Source of the DNA: Bosea sp. (in: a-proteobacteria)
GTDB lineage: Bacteria; Pseudomonadota; Alphaproteobacteria; Rhizobiales; Beijerinckiaceae
Length of the DNA: 64,000 nt
Assembly: GCA_023910605.1 (NCBI GenBank)
Contig: JAAVVV010000001.1
Location: forward strand, 3,090,698-3,154,697
Reading direction: 5' to 3'
Shown: positions 9,374 to 20,247 of the stretch, piece by piece
Layout of the letters: every line of letters starts with the position of its first letter
Position numbering within the stretch: the stretch's first letter is position 1
Made by a program: the position numbers and the translations under genes
Notes under the pieces: generated by a model
What the model saw: only the letters and a program-made list of their open reading frames with translations
What the model was told of the DNA's origin: nothing
Database searches by the model: none

Positions 9374-9647
9374 TCAATAGCGATAGCAGTAGCCGTCACT
9401 GGCGAGATAGGTGCCGCGCGGGCAGCGGCCGCTGCGCTGCGGGGTGGTTGCTGCGCCGATAACCGCGCCGCTGACGGCGCCGATGGCCGCACCAGCCGCA
9501 ACACCGCGTGAACCGGCCACTGCGCCGCCCAGCACGGCAGCCGGCGCCGGCGCCGATCAGGCCGCCGCCGACAGCGCGTTCACCAGGGCTGTTGCAGGCG
9601 CCGAGCGTGAGGCCGACGAGGGCCAGTGCGAAGATCTTGGTTTTCAT
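9374..9647 (-). pseudogene. Glycine-zipper lipoprotein, apparent single-base frameshift
   Basis: The ATG at 9647 begins MKTKIFALALVGLTLGAC, a lipoprotein signal with lipobox LGAC, followed by a glycine-rich segment. In the GC-only run near 9538-9552 (repeats of GGCGCC) the frame is lost and the continued reading becomes Arg/Cys-rich. Dropping one base there restores a typical glycine-zipper protein (AAVLGGAVAGS, AAGAAIGAVSGA, then RCPRGTYLASDGYCYRY) that stops with TGA at 9376-9374. So this is either a decayed gene or a one-base consensus error in a GC repeat. Confidence 0.7.
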
Positions 9648-9944
9648 GGTTCGCTCCCGAACTTTGGTTGTGCGGCAAGGGCGGCCGTATCGCCATGCGG
9701 CTGACGCCGCTTGTCGGCGCCTCCCGTCACGAGTCGGCGACGGGACCGCGCATGGCTATTCATAACAGCCCTGCTTTCGCAAAAAGCTAGAGCCTGAGGG
9801 AGAGCGCCCCGGAGCTTCACGCCCTGGAGTCTCGCGTCCCGGATTCGCCGCTGCCATGATTTGGACACCAAGTTCTGGGACCCAGCGCGCTTGGAACGGA
9901 TCGGCTGCGCGAGGCAGCGCTTCCCCAAAGCCGAAGGATACGCC

Positions 9945-10457
9945 ATGCCACGCGTGATTCATGCCTCTGCCGTCCTCATCATGCCCTTGTTTCTCGCTGC
10001 CTGCACGGCAACCTCAAAAACCGCTGCGACGAGTGCATCCGGCACTTCCAGGATCGAAGCCACTTCCACCGCGATGCCATCGCGTAGCGCGCTCGACGCC
10101 AAGATCGCACGTCACGCCCATAAGGCCGGAGTGCCCGTGACGCTGGCCCGGGCCGTGGTGAGGCTCGAAAGCAACTTCAAGCCGCAGGCCGCCAATGCGG
10201 GGAATTTCGGGCTGATGCAGATCCGCCTCGCCACCGCCCGCTCGATGGGCTACCGCGGCGGCGTATCGGGGCTGATGGAGCCGGAAACCAACCTGACCTA
10301 CGGCATGAAGTATCTTGCGGAGGCCTACAGGCTGGCAGGCGGCGAAACCTGCGGCGCGATCATGCGCTACCAGAGCGGGCTCAGGTCCATCCGCATGAAC
10401 GGCGCCAACCGCACCTATTGCAGCAAGGCCAAGGTCATCATGGCCCAGGCTGACTGA
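9945..10457 (+). CDS. Lipoprotein lytic transglycosylase (SLT fold)
   Basis: 170 residues from ATG 9945. The signal peptide ends in the lipobox LAAC, predicting a lipid-anchored protein. The catalytic domain (about 50-165) shows the family landmarks: catalytic Glu in VVRLESNF, then FGLMQIRLATAR, a GVSGLMEPETNL segment and a final MRYQSG. It would cleave MurNAc-GlcNAc bonds to give 1,6-anhydro products. The frame stays open 28 codons further upstream, but this ATG precedes the signal sequence. It converges with katG. Confidence 0.9.
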   Translation: MPRVIHASAVLIMPLFLAACTATSKTAATSASGTSRIEATSTAMPSRSALDAKIARHAHKAGVPVTLARAVVRLESNFKPQAANAGNFGLMQIRLATARSMGYRGGVSGLMEPETNLTYGMKYLAEAYRLAGGETCGAIMRYQSGLRSIRMNGANRTYCSKAKVIMAQAD

Positions 10458-10520
10458 AAACCAGCCTCATCAAGACCATCCCCCTGAAGGCGCCGCCTCC
10501 TGGCGCCGGCGTGAGCGCGG

Positions 10521-10551
10521 CGCCCCTTCTGGCGGCGACCCGGAAGGGGCG
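10521..10551. terminator. Hairpin between convergent genes (bidirectional terminator candidate)
   Basis: CGCCCCTTC at 10521-10529 pairs perfectly with GAAGGGGCG at 10543-10551 over a 13-base loop. It lies between the ends of the transglycosylase and katG genes. There is no T-run on either side, so intrinsic termination is not assured. Confidence 0.4.
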
Positions 10552-10559
10552 ACCCGCCC

Positions 10560-12767
<2,208 letters not shown>

Positions 12768-12838
12768 TCACCAACCGGCGACATGCTGACGTTCAAGCTT
12801 TGAAGCAGTCAGTCTAGCACCTTGGACCGATAAAGGAA

Positions 12839-12854
12839 ATTTGCATTTTCAAAT
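12839..12854. promoter_or_regulatory. LysR-type (OxyR) operator candidate in the katG-oxyR intergenic region
   Basis: ATTTG (12839-12843) and CAAAT (12850-12854) form a perfect inverted repeat of T-N11-A type, the form bound by LysR-family regulators. It lies 20 bases before the oxyR ATG and about 115 bases before katG. OxyR repressing its own gene and activating katG from one shared site is the usual arrangement in this family. Confidence 0.5.
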
Positions 12855-12874
12855 CGAAGCGATAGATTTTTCAA

Positions 12875-13816
12875 ATGAACAACCTTTCCATGAGGCATCT
12901 TCGCTATTTCGACGCGCTGGCGCAGCATGGCCATTTCGGGCGCGCGGCTGCGGCCTGCTCGATTTCCCAGCCGGCGCTCTCGCTGCAGATCAAGGAGTTG
13001 GAGTCCCTGCTCGGGGCGCCGCTGGTCGAGCGTGGCGCCCGGCAGATCCGGCTCACCGTGCTTGGACAGGATCTGGCGATGAGGGCGCGCGACATCCTGC
13101 GGGCGGTGGACGAGCTGGCGGACATGGCGCGCGCGGTGTCGGGCCCGCCCGCTGGTCCGCTCCGCCTCGGGGTCATCCCCACGGTCGCGCCCTATCTGCT
13201 CGCCTCGCTGATCGGCGATCTGGGCGCTCGCTTCCCGCAGCTGGACGTGCACCCCCGCGAGGCGGTCACGGCGAGGCTCATGGCGGATCTTGGGGACGGC
13301 CGGCTCGATGCCGCCATCGTGGCGCTGCCGGTCCCGGAGCCATCGATCGTGGCGCACATGCTGATCGAGGAGGAGTTCGTGCTGGTCCGTCCCGCAGGCG
13401 ATGCGCACAAGCCTGTGCCCGACACCGACATGCTGCGCGAGATGCGCCTGCTGCTGCTGGAGGAGGGCCATTGCTTCCGTGACCAGGCCCTGTCCTTCTG
13501 CAAGCCCTCACGCACCATGGCGCGGCCGCTGATGGAAGGCAGCTCGCTGTCGACGCTCGTTCAGATGGTCGGTGCCGGCATTGGCGTCACGCTCATCCCG
13601 CAAATGGCCCTGCCCATCGAGACACGCGCCGCGAATGTGGCCATCGCGGCCCTCGCCGTTCCGCGCCCCTCGCGCCGGATCGGCATCGTCTGGCGCAAGA
13701 GCAACCCGATGGCGCGGCAGCTCGAGCGCATTGCCGATTGCGTGCGCGCCAGCGCCGCCGCCCTTGCAGGACGAGCCGCATGGCCGGCGCCGGCCGCCCC
13801 CGAGCCCCAGGCTTGA
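12875..13816 (+). CDS. oxyR: Peroxide-sensing LysR-family regulator OxyR
   Basis: 313 residues. The LysR helix-turn-helix spans about 6-65 (FGRAAAACSISQPALSLQIKE). The redox pair is intact: GHCFRDQALSFC places Cys at 200 and 209, matching C199 and C208 of Escherichia coli OxyR with the same spacing, so it should sense peroxide by disulfide formation. It is divergent from katG, the classical target. A second in-frame ATG lies at residue 6; the first is used here. Confidence 0.95.
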   Translation: MNNLSMRHLRYFDALAQHGHFGRAAAACSISQPALSLQIKELESLLGAPLVERGARQIRLTVLGQDLAMRARDILRAVDELADMARAVSGPPAGPLRLGVIPTVAPYLLASLIGDLGARFPQLDVHPREAVTARLMADLGDGRLDAAIVALPVPEPSIVAHMLIEEEFVLVRPAGDAHKPVPDTDMLREMRLLLLEEGHCFRDQALSFCKPSRTMARPLMEGSSLSTLVQMVGAGIGVTLIPQMALPIETRAANVAIAALAVPRPSRRIGIVWRKSNPMARQLERIADCVRASAAALAGRAAWPAPAAPEPQA

Positions 13817-13847
13817 CTCGCACCCGCACGGGGCGCACACCGGCCGC

Positions 13848-14246
13848 GCCAGTCGGCCGGACGGCCGCGGCGCGCAAGCGCCGAGGAAAGTCCGGGCTCC
13901 ACGGAACAACGATGCCGGATAACGTCCGGCGGGGGCGACCCCAGGGATAGCGCCACAGAGATCGAACCGCCGCGCCAGGGGCCCCTGGGCTCCGTTCCGC
14001 GCGGTAAGGGTGAAAAGGTGCGGTAAGAGCGCACCGCGGACCCGGCAACGGGGACGGCATGGCAAGCCCCATCGGGAGCAAGACCGAATAGGGATGACGC
14101 GCCGCCCGCAAGGGCGGCAGGCCCGTTTCCGGCCCAGTCATCCGGGTTGGTTGCTTGAGGCGGCTGGCGACAGCCGTCCCAGAGGAATGGCCGTCACGCC
14201 GGGGGCGACCCCGGCCATCCAGAACCCGGCTTACAGGCCGACTGGC
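13848..14246 (+). ncRNA. rnpB: RNase P RNA, bacterial class A
   Basis: The catalytic RNA that matures tRNA 5' ends. The ends pair as helix P1: GCCAGTCGGCC at 13848-13858 with GGCCGACTGGC at 14236-14246. Conserved blocks appear in the right order: GAGGAAAGTCCGGGCTCCA near 13882, the ACAGAGA element near 13955, GGTAAGGGTGAAAAGG near 14003, AGAGGAATGGCCGTC near 14181 and AGAACCCGGCTTA near 14221. The length of about 399 nt is normal. Coding frames drawn through it on either strand are spurious. Exact ends are inferred from P1. Confidence 0.96.
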
Positions 14247-14943
14247 AACTCGTTTCTGCGCTTCATGTGCTGTCGCGAACCACGGGCATATGACAGAGGT
14301 CTTGCGTCAACCCTGTCGCCGGGGTCACTCTCGTGCGTGCCCAGCTTTAGCGGCGGAGCCGTGTGATAAATGCGCTTCCAGCCGAAGTCCGCCATGCATT
14401 GCGCACAGGAGCGGTGGCAGGCCAGTTTCCCACCCTGCGCCCGGATACGCGCTCTGGCCGCCGCCATCGACGGCGCGCCAGTCCGCTCGCAGCCACGGGT
14501 CGGCAAGGCGCCCTGGCAAGAGGCCATAGCTGAAGCGCGGGAGGTCAGGGTGCCCCCACGGATGGCTTGCTTCCCGTTGCGTTTCCCGGCGCGGGCACAG
14601 CGCGCCCTCCCGGCTGGGCGGGCGAGCAAACCCTTCCTTAACCCTAACGATGTGTGATGACGCAGGGCCCTAACCAGGCCGCACCGCCGCTCATTTCGTT
14701 GACGCCCATAAACACCCATGATATCCCAAGTCATCCCGCCAAGATTGAGTCCGGTCCGGGTTTTTCGGGCGCCCGGACTGTCGGCGTCACGGCCGGCCGG
14801 TTCGGCTGTCCGGCTCCATGGCGCCGCTGCGATGGGTCCGGACGACAGGCCGGCGGCTGCCGGGCTTGGAGGGTTCGATGGTGCCGGCGCGAGTTTCACC
14901 GTCGCCGGTCATGTCATGCGTCGGGTGAGTGAGCGTCGGGTCA
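14247..14943. other. Long intergenic region between rnpB and mraZ
   Basis: About 700 bases with no convincing gene on either strand. Visible items: CCCTAAC at 14642-14648 and again at 14668-14674; an inverted repeat GTCCGGG (14754-14760) against CCCGGAC (14772-14778) with a T-rich loop; and two copies of GCGTCGGGT (14918-14926, 14933-14941) just before mraZ. The dcw promoter must lie here. I see no riboswitch or tRNA. Confidence 0.5.
14918..14941 (+). promoter_or_regulatory. Direct repeat before mraZ, possible operator
   Basis: GCGTCGGGT occurs at 14918-14926 and 14933-14941, starts 15 bases apart, ending two bases before the mraZ ATG. MraZ in other bacteria represses its own operon by binding direct repeats here, but the known repeats contain TGGG at 10-base spacing, so this is only a positional match. 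Confidence 0.25.
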
Positions 14944-15429
14944 ATGGACCGCTTTGTGTCGAATTTCACCAACCGCGTGGACGCGAAGGGGCGGGTTTCG
15001 ATCCCTGCGGGCTTCCGGCTGGTTCTGGGACGCGACGGCTTCGAGGGGCTCTATGTGCATCCGGCACTCGATATGATGGCCCTGGACGCCGGTGGCAATG
15101 CGCTGCTTTCGGACATCGACAGGCTCCTGTCTGGCCTCTCGCCCTATTCGGACGAGCGGGACCATCTCTCGACGGCCCTGCTCGGCGTTTCGGATGTGCT
15201 CAAGTTCGATCCGGAGGGGCGCGTGCAGCTGCCGGACAGCTTCAAATCCTATGCGGGCATTGCCGATCAGGTCACCTTCGTGGGCCTGGGCCGCAAGTTC
15301 CAGATCTGGGAGCCCGAGCGCTTCCGCCTTCACCTCGAGAATGCGCGCGCCAGGCTTCGTGCCTTGAAGCGGCATCTGGGCAGCCCTGGCCCGCACGAGC
15401 CGTCGCGCACGGGAGGGGGCGCGCCATGA
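14944..15429 (+). CDS. mraZ: MraZ transcriptional regulator of the dcw cluster
   Basis: 161 residues from ATG 14944. Two AbrB-like swapped-hairpin domains are evident: [18 protein letters not shown] near the start and [19 protein letters not shown] in the second half. It is a DNA-binding, ring-forming regulator of the division and cell-wall genes. An in-frame GTG at 14929 would add five residues; the ATG gives the usual MDRF-type N-terminus of relatives. Its stop overlaps the rsmH start by ATGA. Confidence 0.95.
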   Translation: MDRFVSNFTNRVDAKGRVSIPAGFRLVLGRDGFEGLYVHPALDMMALDAGGNALLSDIDRLLSGLSPYSDERDHLSTALLGVSDVLKFDPEGRVQLPDSFKSYAGIADQVTFVGLGRKFQIWEPERFRLHLENARARLRALKRHLGSPGPHEPSRTGGGAP

Positions 15430-16526
15430 CGGGCGGCGGCACGGCATCTGAGCCGGTCGCTGGCGGAATGGTCCGTCATGCGCCCGTTCTCCTGCGCGAG
15501 GCGGTCGAGGCGCTCGCCATCGTGCCCGGAGCGCGCATCCTCGACGGCACCTTCGGAGCAGGCGGCTACACCCGCGCGATCCTCGCTGCCGCGCCCGGCG
15601 TCGAGGTCCTCGCGCTCGACCGTGATCCCAGCGCGATCCTCGGCGGCTACGAACTCGTCGCCGCCAGCGAGGGGCGTCTCAGGCTGGTCGAGGCGACTTT
15701 CAGCGAACTGGCGGCCGAGGCGACCCGCGCCGGCTTTGTCCCGCTCGACGGCGTCGTGCTCGATATCGGCGTGTCCTCCATGCAGCTCGATCAGGCCGAG
15801 CGCGGCTTTTCCTTCCGCTTCGACGGTCCACTCGACATGCGCATGGGCGGATCAGGCCTCAGCGCGGCCGATCTCGTCAATGAGGGCGCCGAGGTCGAGC
15901 TGGCCGACATCATCTTCCATTATGGCGAGGAGCGACGCTCCCGCGCCGTGGCGCGCGCCATCATCGAGGCGCGCCGTCAGGCTCCCATCCTGACCACGCG
16001 CCGCCTTGCCGAAGTCGTGGCCAGCGTGGTCCGCGCCGAGCCCGGCGGCATCCACCCCGCCACCCGCACCTTCCAGGCGCTGCGCATCGCGGTCAATGAC
16101 GAGCTCAGCGAGCTGGTGCGCGCGCTCCACGGCGCCGAAGAGGCCCTGAAGCCGGGCGGCCGGCTCGTTGTCGTGAGCTTCCATTCGCTCGAGGATCGCA
16201 TCGTCAAGCAGTTCCTGCAGCGCCGTTCCGGCCGGGCCGGCGGCGGCGGCTCCCGTTACGTCCCGCAGGCGGCCGGCGACGAAGCGACCTTTGCGCTGGT
16301 CCACCGGGGCGTGATCGGCCCTGGCGAGGCGGAGCTTGCCGCAAACCCGCGCGCGCGATCGGCCAAGTTGCGCGTGGCGGAACGCACCGCTGCCCCATGC
16401 CGCTCGCCCGATGCCGACATCACCGCCCTTGCGGAGCTGCCTGGGCAGGGCATCCAGCGCCGTCCGCGCATGGGGCGCCCCAGGCCCGCGGATGGCCCCG
16501 AACCCGAGCGCCGGGGGCGTCGATGA
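15426..16526 (+). CDS. rsmH: 16S rRNA (cytosine(1402)-N(4))-methyltransferase
   Basis: 366 residues. It methylates N4 of C1402 in 16S rRNA using AdoMet. The AdoMet-binding start [16 protein letters not shown], the [14 protein letters not shown] segment and the [15 protein letters not shown] motif are typical of RsmH/MraW. The open frame runs far upstream through mraZ, but the start at 15426 overlaps the mraZ stop (ATGA) and fits the family length. The stop in turn overlaps ftsL. Confidence 0.96.
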   Translation: MTGGGTASEPVAGGMVRHAPVLLREAVEALAIVPGARILDGTFGAGGYTRAILAAAPGVEVLALDRDPSAILGGYELVAASEGRLRLVEATFSELAAEATRAGFVPLDGVVLDIGVSSMQLDQAERGFSFRFDGPLDMRMGGSGLSAADLVNEGAEVELADIIFHYGEERRSRAVARAIIEARRQAPILTTRRLAEVVASVVRAEPGGIHPATRTFQALRIAVNDELSELVRALHGAEEALKPGGRLVVVSFHSLEDRIVKQFLQRRSGRAGGGGSRYVPQAAGDEATFALVHRGVIGPGEAELAANPRARSAKLRVAERTAAPCRSPDADITALAELPGQGIQRRPRMGRPRPADGPEPERRGRR

Positions 16527-16966
16527 TCAAGCTGTTCCACATTGTCGCGATCGGCGCTCTGATCGGCTCGGCGACCTACGCCTACACGATCAAGTACGAG
16601 ACGCTCTACCACGGCGAGGAACTGGCCAGGCTCACTCTCCAGGTCCGCAAGGAGCGCGAGGCCATCGCCGTGCTGAAGGCCGAATGGCAGCACCTCAACA
16701 GGCCTGACCGGCTTCAGGCGCTGTCGGAGCGCTATCTTCAGCTTCAGCCGCTGGCGAGCACGCAGCTGGTGCGCTTCTCGGATATCCCGAACCGCGGCCC
16801 CAAGGTCGACGACATCGGCAAGAAGATCGAGGCGCTCGGCATCTCCGCCGATGGCGCCCCGACAGCCAGCATTCCGCGTCCCGGCCCGACCGCGCCAGGT
16901 TCAGCGCCAGGTTCAGCGCCAAGTCCCGCGCCAAGTCCCGCGCCGCGCCCCCCAACCAGACAGTGA
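16523..16966 (+). CDS. ftsL: Cell division protein FtsL-like
   Basis: 147 residues. A single N-terminal membrane helix (about 4-22) is followed by a coiled-coil segment (about 30-75, [22 protein letters not shown]), then [18 protein letters not shown], the alphaproteobacterial FtsL hallmark. It is a bitopic divisome protein that works with FtsB and FtsQ and lies between rsmH and ftsI as expected. The start overlaps the rsmH stop (ATGA). The C-terminal tail is Pro/Ala/Ser-rich and coded by five 12-bp tandem repeats. Confidence 0.9.
   Translation: MIKLFHIVAIGALIGSATYAYTIKYETLYHGEELARLTLQVRKEREAIAVLKAEWQHLNRPDRLQALSERYLQLQPLASTQLVRFSDIPNRGPKVDDIGKKIEALGISADGAPTASIPRPGPTAPGSAPGSAPSPAPSPAPRPPTRQ
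16892..16951 (+). repeat. 12-bp tandem repeat in the ftsL 3' end
   Basis: Five units: GCGCCAGGTTCA twice, GCGCCAAGTCCC twice, then GCGCCGCGCCCC. They preserve the frame, so copy-number change would lengthen or shorten the FtsL tail by four residues per unit. Confidence 0.85.
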
Positions 16967-16976
16967 CGGAGCCGTC

Positions 16977-18761
16977 ATGACCGCCCTGCCCGGCGAACCG
17001 CCTGCCACCGCCACTGCCACGGCGTCCTTCGCGCAGCCGCGCGATGGGGCCGCCCGGCGCAGCCTTCGTTTCGCGCGCGGCCTGTTCCGCATGAGCAAGG
17101 ACAAGAGCGAAGCGCGCGTCGGCCTCGTGATCCTGTGCTTCGGGGTGCTGTTCGCCACGCTGTCAGGCCGCCTCGTCTATCTCGCCGTCGCCCCGGACGA
17201 GCCCGTGGGCCTGCGCCGCGCCACCGCCGACGCGACCTCTGCTGCCCGCCCGGACATCGTGGACCGCAATGGCGAGGTCCTCGCCACCGACATCCGCAGC
17301 GTCTCGGTCTTCGCCGAACCGCGCAAGATCATCGACAAGGACGAGGCGGTCGAACTGCTGACCGCCGTGCTGCCGGACATCGACGCCCGCGACCTGCGCG
17401 ACCGCTTCGAGCGGCGGCGCGGCTTCGTCTGGGTCAAGCGCGAGATCACACCGCGCCAGCAGGCCGAGGTGCACCGCCTCGGCATTCCGGGCGTCGGCTT
17501 CGTGCCGGAGAACAAGCGCGTCTATCCCAACGGCACCGCTGCCGCGCATGTGCTGGGCTTCGCCAACATCGACAATATCGGCATCGCCGGCATCGAGAAG
17601 CACATCGACCAGAAGGGCCTGACCAACCTCAAGGGCGCCGGCCTCAATGCCGAGGTGCGCGAGTTGCCGCCCGTCCAGCTTTCGATCGACTTGCGGGTGC
17701 AGCACGCGCTACGCGACGAGCTTGCCACCGGCATGGCGCGCTTCAAGGCCAAGGCCGCAGCCGGCTCGATCATCGACGTCAACACCGGCGAGGTCATCGC
17801 AACCGTCTCGCTGCCCGATTTCGACCCCGCCAACCAGGCGCAGGCGCTCGACCCCAACAACATCAACCGCATCAATGTCGGCGTCTTCGAGATGGGTTCG
17901 ACCTTCAAGGCGCTCACCGTGGCGATGGCGCTGGACTCGGGCCGCATCAACATCAATTCCACCTTCGACGCGCGCAACGGGCTGCGCTACGGCCGCCACA
18001 CCATCAATGACTTCCACGCCAAGCGCACCATCATGACGGTGCCGGAGGTCTTCGTCTATTCCTCCAACATCGGCACGGCGCGCATGGCGTTGCAGCTTGG
18101 CGTGGAGCATCACCGCAGTTTCCTCAGGCGTGCGGGCCAGCTCGACCGGCTGCGCACCGAGCTGCCGGAAAGCGCGGAGCCCATCGTGCCGGCGCGCTGG
18201 GGCGAGCTCAACACCATGACCATCGCCTTCGGCCACGGCCTCGCCGTGGCGCCGCTCCAGGCAGCCATGGCCACCGCCGCGCTCATGAATGGCGGCAACC
18301 TGATCCCGCCGACCTTCCTCAAGCGCAACGAGGAACAGGCAAGGTCGGTCGCCACGCGCCTGATCAGGCCCGAAACCTCGGAAGCGATGCGCTACGTCAT
18401 GCGCCTCAACGCGGAACGCGGCTCGGCGTCGCGCGCCGCCGTGCCGGGCTTCTATGTCGGGGGCAAGACCGGCACGGCCGAGAAGGTCATCAACGGCCGG
18501 TATTCCAAGAACAGGCTCTTCACCACCTTCATGGCGGTCGCCCCTTCGGACAAGCCGCGCTACCTCTTTATGATCCTATATGACGAGCCCCAGGGCCTGC
18601 CCGAAACCAATGGCTACGCCACTTCGGGCTGGAACGCATCGCCGACCACCGGCCGCATCATCGAGCGCGTCGCGCCGCTGCTCGGCCTGCCGCCCCGCTT
18701 CGAGGCGCCAGAGCGGCCCTTCCCGCTGATGGCGCGGCATGGGGCCTGGGGCACGCGCTGA
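16977..18761 (+). CDS. ftsI: Septal peptidoglycan transpeptidase FtsI (PBP3)
   Basis: 594 residues. A cytoplasmic N-terminal tail precedes one membrane helix (about 47-68). The pedestal domain begins near RPDIVDRNGEVLATD and is followed by the transpeptidase domain with all active-site motifs: STFK (MGSTFKAL), SSN (YSSNIG) and KTGT (GGKTGTAEK). It cross-links septal peptidoglycan with FtsW. The start at 16977 has GGAG eight bases upstream and follows ftsL by ten bases. Confidence 0.97.
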   Translation: MTALPGEPPATATATASFAQPRDGAARRSLRFARGLFRMSKDKSEARVGLVILCFGVLFATLSGRLVYLAVAPDEPVGLRRATADATSAARPDIVDRNGEVLATDIRSVSVFAEPRKIIDKDEAVELLTAVLPDIDARDLRDRFERRRGFVWVKREITPRQQAEVHRLGIPGVGFVPENKRVYPNGTAAAHVLGFANIDNIGIAGIEKHIDQKGLTNLKGAGLNAEVRELPPVQLSIDLRVQHALRDELATGMARFKAKAAAGSIIDVNTGEVIATVSLPDFDPANQAQALDPNNINRINVGVFEMGSTFKALTVAMALDSGRININSTFDARNGLRYGRHTINDFHAKRTIMTVPEVFVYSSNIGTARMALQLGVEHHRSFLRRAGQLDRLRTELPESAEPIVPARWGELNTMTIAFGHGLAVAPLQAAMATAALMNGGNLIPPTFLKRNEEQARSVATRLIRPETSEAMRYVMRLNAERGSASRAAVPGFYVGGKTGTAEKVINGRYSKNRLFTTFMAVAPSDKPRYLFMILYDEPQGLPETNGYATSGWNASPTTGRIIERVAPLLGLPPRFEAPERPFPLMARHGAWGTR

Positions 18762-18789
18762 TGGCTTCCCACCGGCACGGAGCCCTGCC

Positions 18790-20247
18790 ATGCCTGCTGG
18801 TCTGACGCTCGGCAGCCTCTTTCCCGGGCTGTTCGCCGCCGGGGACGAAGCCATGGCCGCCACCGGCGTGACCATGGACAGCCGCGCCGTGAAGCCGGGC
18901 AATGTCTTCGTCGCCTATGCTGGTGCGCGCACCGACGGCGCGCGCTTCACCAGCGACGCGCTGGCCCGCGGCGCCGTGGCCGTGATCGGAGCGGGCGAGC
19001 GCCCCCAGGGCCTTCCCGATGCCGTCCCCTATGCGAGGTCCTCTGATCCGCGCCGTGCCCTGGCCCTCGCCGCCGGGCGGGCGCACCCGCGCCAGCCGCG
19101 CACCATCGTGGCGGTCACCGGCACCAGCGGCAAATCATCGGTGGCGGATTTCACGCGGCAGATCTACGCCGCTCTCGGCCACGAGGCGGCAAGCCTCGGC
19201 ACAATCGGCGTGGTGACGGGAAGCGGAGCCCGCTATGGCTCGCTGACCACGCCTGACCCGGTCACGCTCCACGCCACGCTGGACAGGCTGGCCGGCGACG
19301 GCATCACCCACCTCGCCATGGAAGCATCCTCGCACGGTCTGGACCAGCGGCGGCTCGATGGCGTGCGCCTCTCGGCTGCGGCCTTCCTCAATCTCGGGCG
19401 TGATCACCTCGATTACCACGCGACCATGGAGGAGTATCTCGCAGCCAAGCTGAGGCTGTGGGAGTTGCTGCCTCCGGGCGCGCCGGCCGTGGTCAACCTT
19501 GACGGCCACTGGTCGGACCGCGCCGCCGAAGCCGCGCGCGCGACGCACCGCAAGCTGCTGGACGTCGGCCGCGCGGGCGAGACCATTCGCCTGCGCGATG
19601 TCGTCCGCGCCGGCTTCGGCCAGAGGCTCGTGCTGGAGGCCAAAGGACAAGTCATAGAGGTGATGCTGCCGTTGGTCGGCGACTTCATGGCCGGCAACGC
19701 GCTCGTCGCGGCCGGCCTCGCCATCGCCACCGGCGAAGACCCGATCGCGGCCATCATGGCGCTCGCTGGCCTTGTCGGCGTGCCGGGGCGGCTCGAACGG
19801 GTCGCAACCCGCAATGGCGGCCTCGCCATCGTCGATTACGCGCACAAGCCCGACGCCCTCGCCGCAGTGCTCGACACGCTGCGCCCCTATGCGACTGGCC
19901 GGCTGATCTGCATAATGGGCTGCGGCGGCGACCGCGACAAGGGCAAGCGCCCGCTGATGGGCCGCATCGCCACAGACAAGGCCGACATCGTCATCGTGAC
20001 GGACGACAACCCCCGCAGCGAACAGCCCGCTCAGATCCGCGCGGAGATCCTGGCGGCGGCCCCTGGCGCGACCGAGATCGGCGAACGCGCGGAGGCCATT
20101 CGCCATGCCGTGCGCGGGCTGCAGGCCGGCGATGTGCTGGTCGTGGCCGGCAAGGGGCACGAGAGCGGGCAGATCGTCGGCGACGTCACCTTGCCATTCT
20201 CGGACCACGAGGAAATCCTCAAAGCCATGCGCGAGTTCGGTTCATGA
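18790..20247 (+). CDS. murE: UDP-MurNAc-L-Ala-D-Glu:meso-diaminopimelate ligase
   Basis: 485 residues. It adds meso-DAP to the UDP-MurNAc dipeptide in the cytoplasm. The ATP loop VTGTSGKSSVADF, the ITHLAMEASSHGLDQRR segment and the C-terminal DDNPRSE motif that selects meso-DAP over lysine are visible, so the wall is of DAP type. Start at ATG 18790 with GGAG about nine bases before it. Overlaps murF by ATGA. Confidence 0.97.
   Translation: MPAGLTLGSLFPGLFAAGDEAMAATGVTMDSRAVKPGNVFVAYAGARTDGARFTSDALARGAVAVIGAGERPQGLPDAVPYARSSDPRRALALAAGRAHPRQPRTIVAVTGTSGKSSVADFTRQIYAALGHEAASLGTIGVVTGSGARYGSLTTPDPVTLHATLDRLAGDGITHLAMEASSHGLDQRRLDGVRLSAAAFLNLGRDHLDYHATMEEYLAAKLRLWELLPPGAPAVVNLDGHWSDRAAEAARATHRKLLDVGRAGETIRLRDVVRAGFGQRLVLEAKGQVIEVMLPLVGDFMAGNALVAAGLAIATGEDPIAAIMALAGLVGVPGRLERVATRNGGLAIVDYAHKPDALAAVLDTLRPYATGRLICIMGCGGDRDKGKRPLMGRIATDKADIVIVTDDNPRSEQPAQIRAEILAAAPGATEIGERAEAIRHAVRGLQAGDVLVVAGKGHESGQIVGDVTLPFSDHEEILKAMREFGS

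Noticed and set aside
12826..12871. Enteric-style OxyR site (four ATAG-like quartets at 7-base spacing)
   Set aside because: Quartets at the right spacing read GATA, TTTG, AAAT, ATAG; only one or two match, so the simpler T-N11-A palindrome is reported.
14231..14899. Leftward 222-codon frame overlapping the end of rnpB
   Set aside because: It runs into the RNase P RNA and has no protein features.
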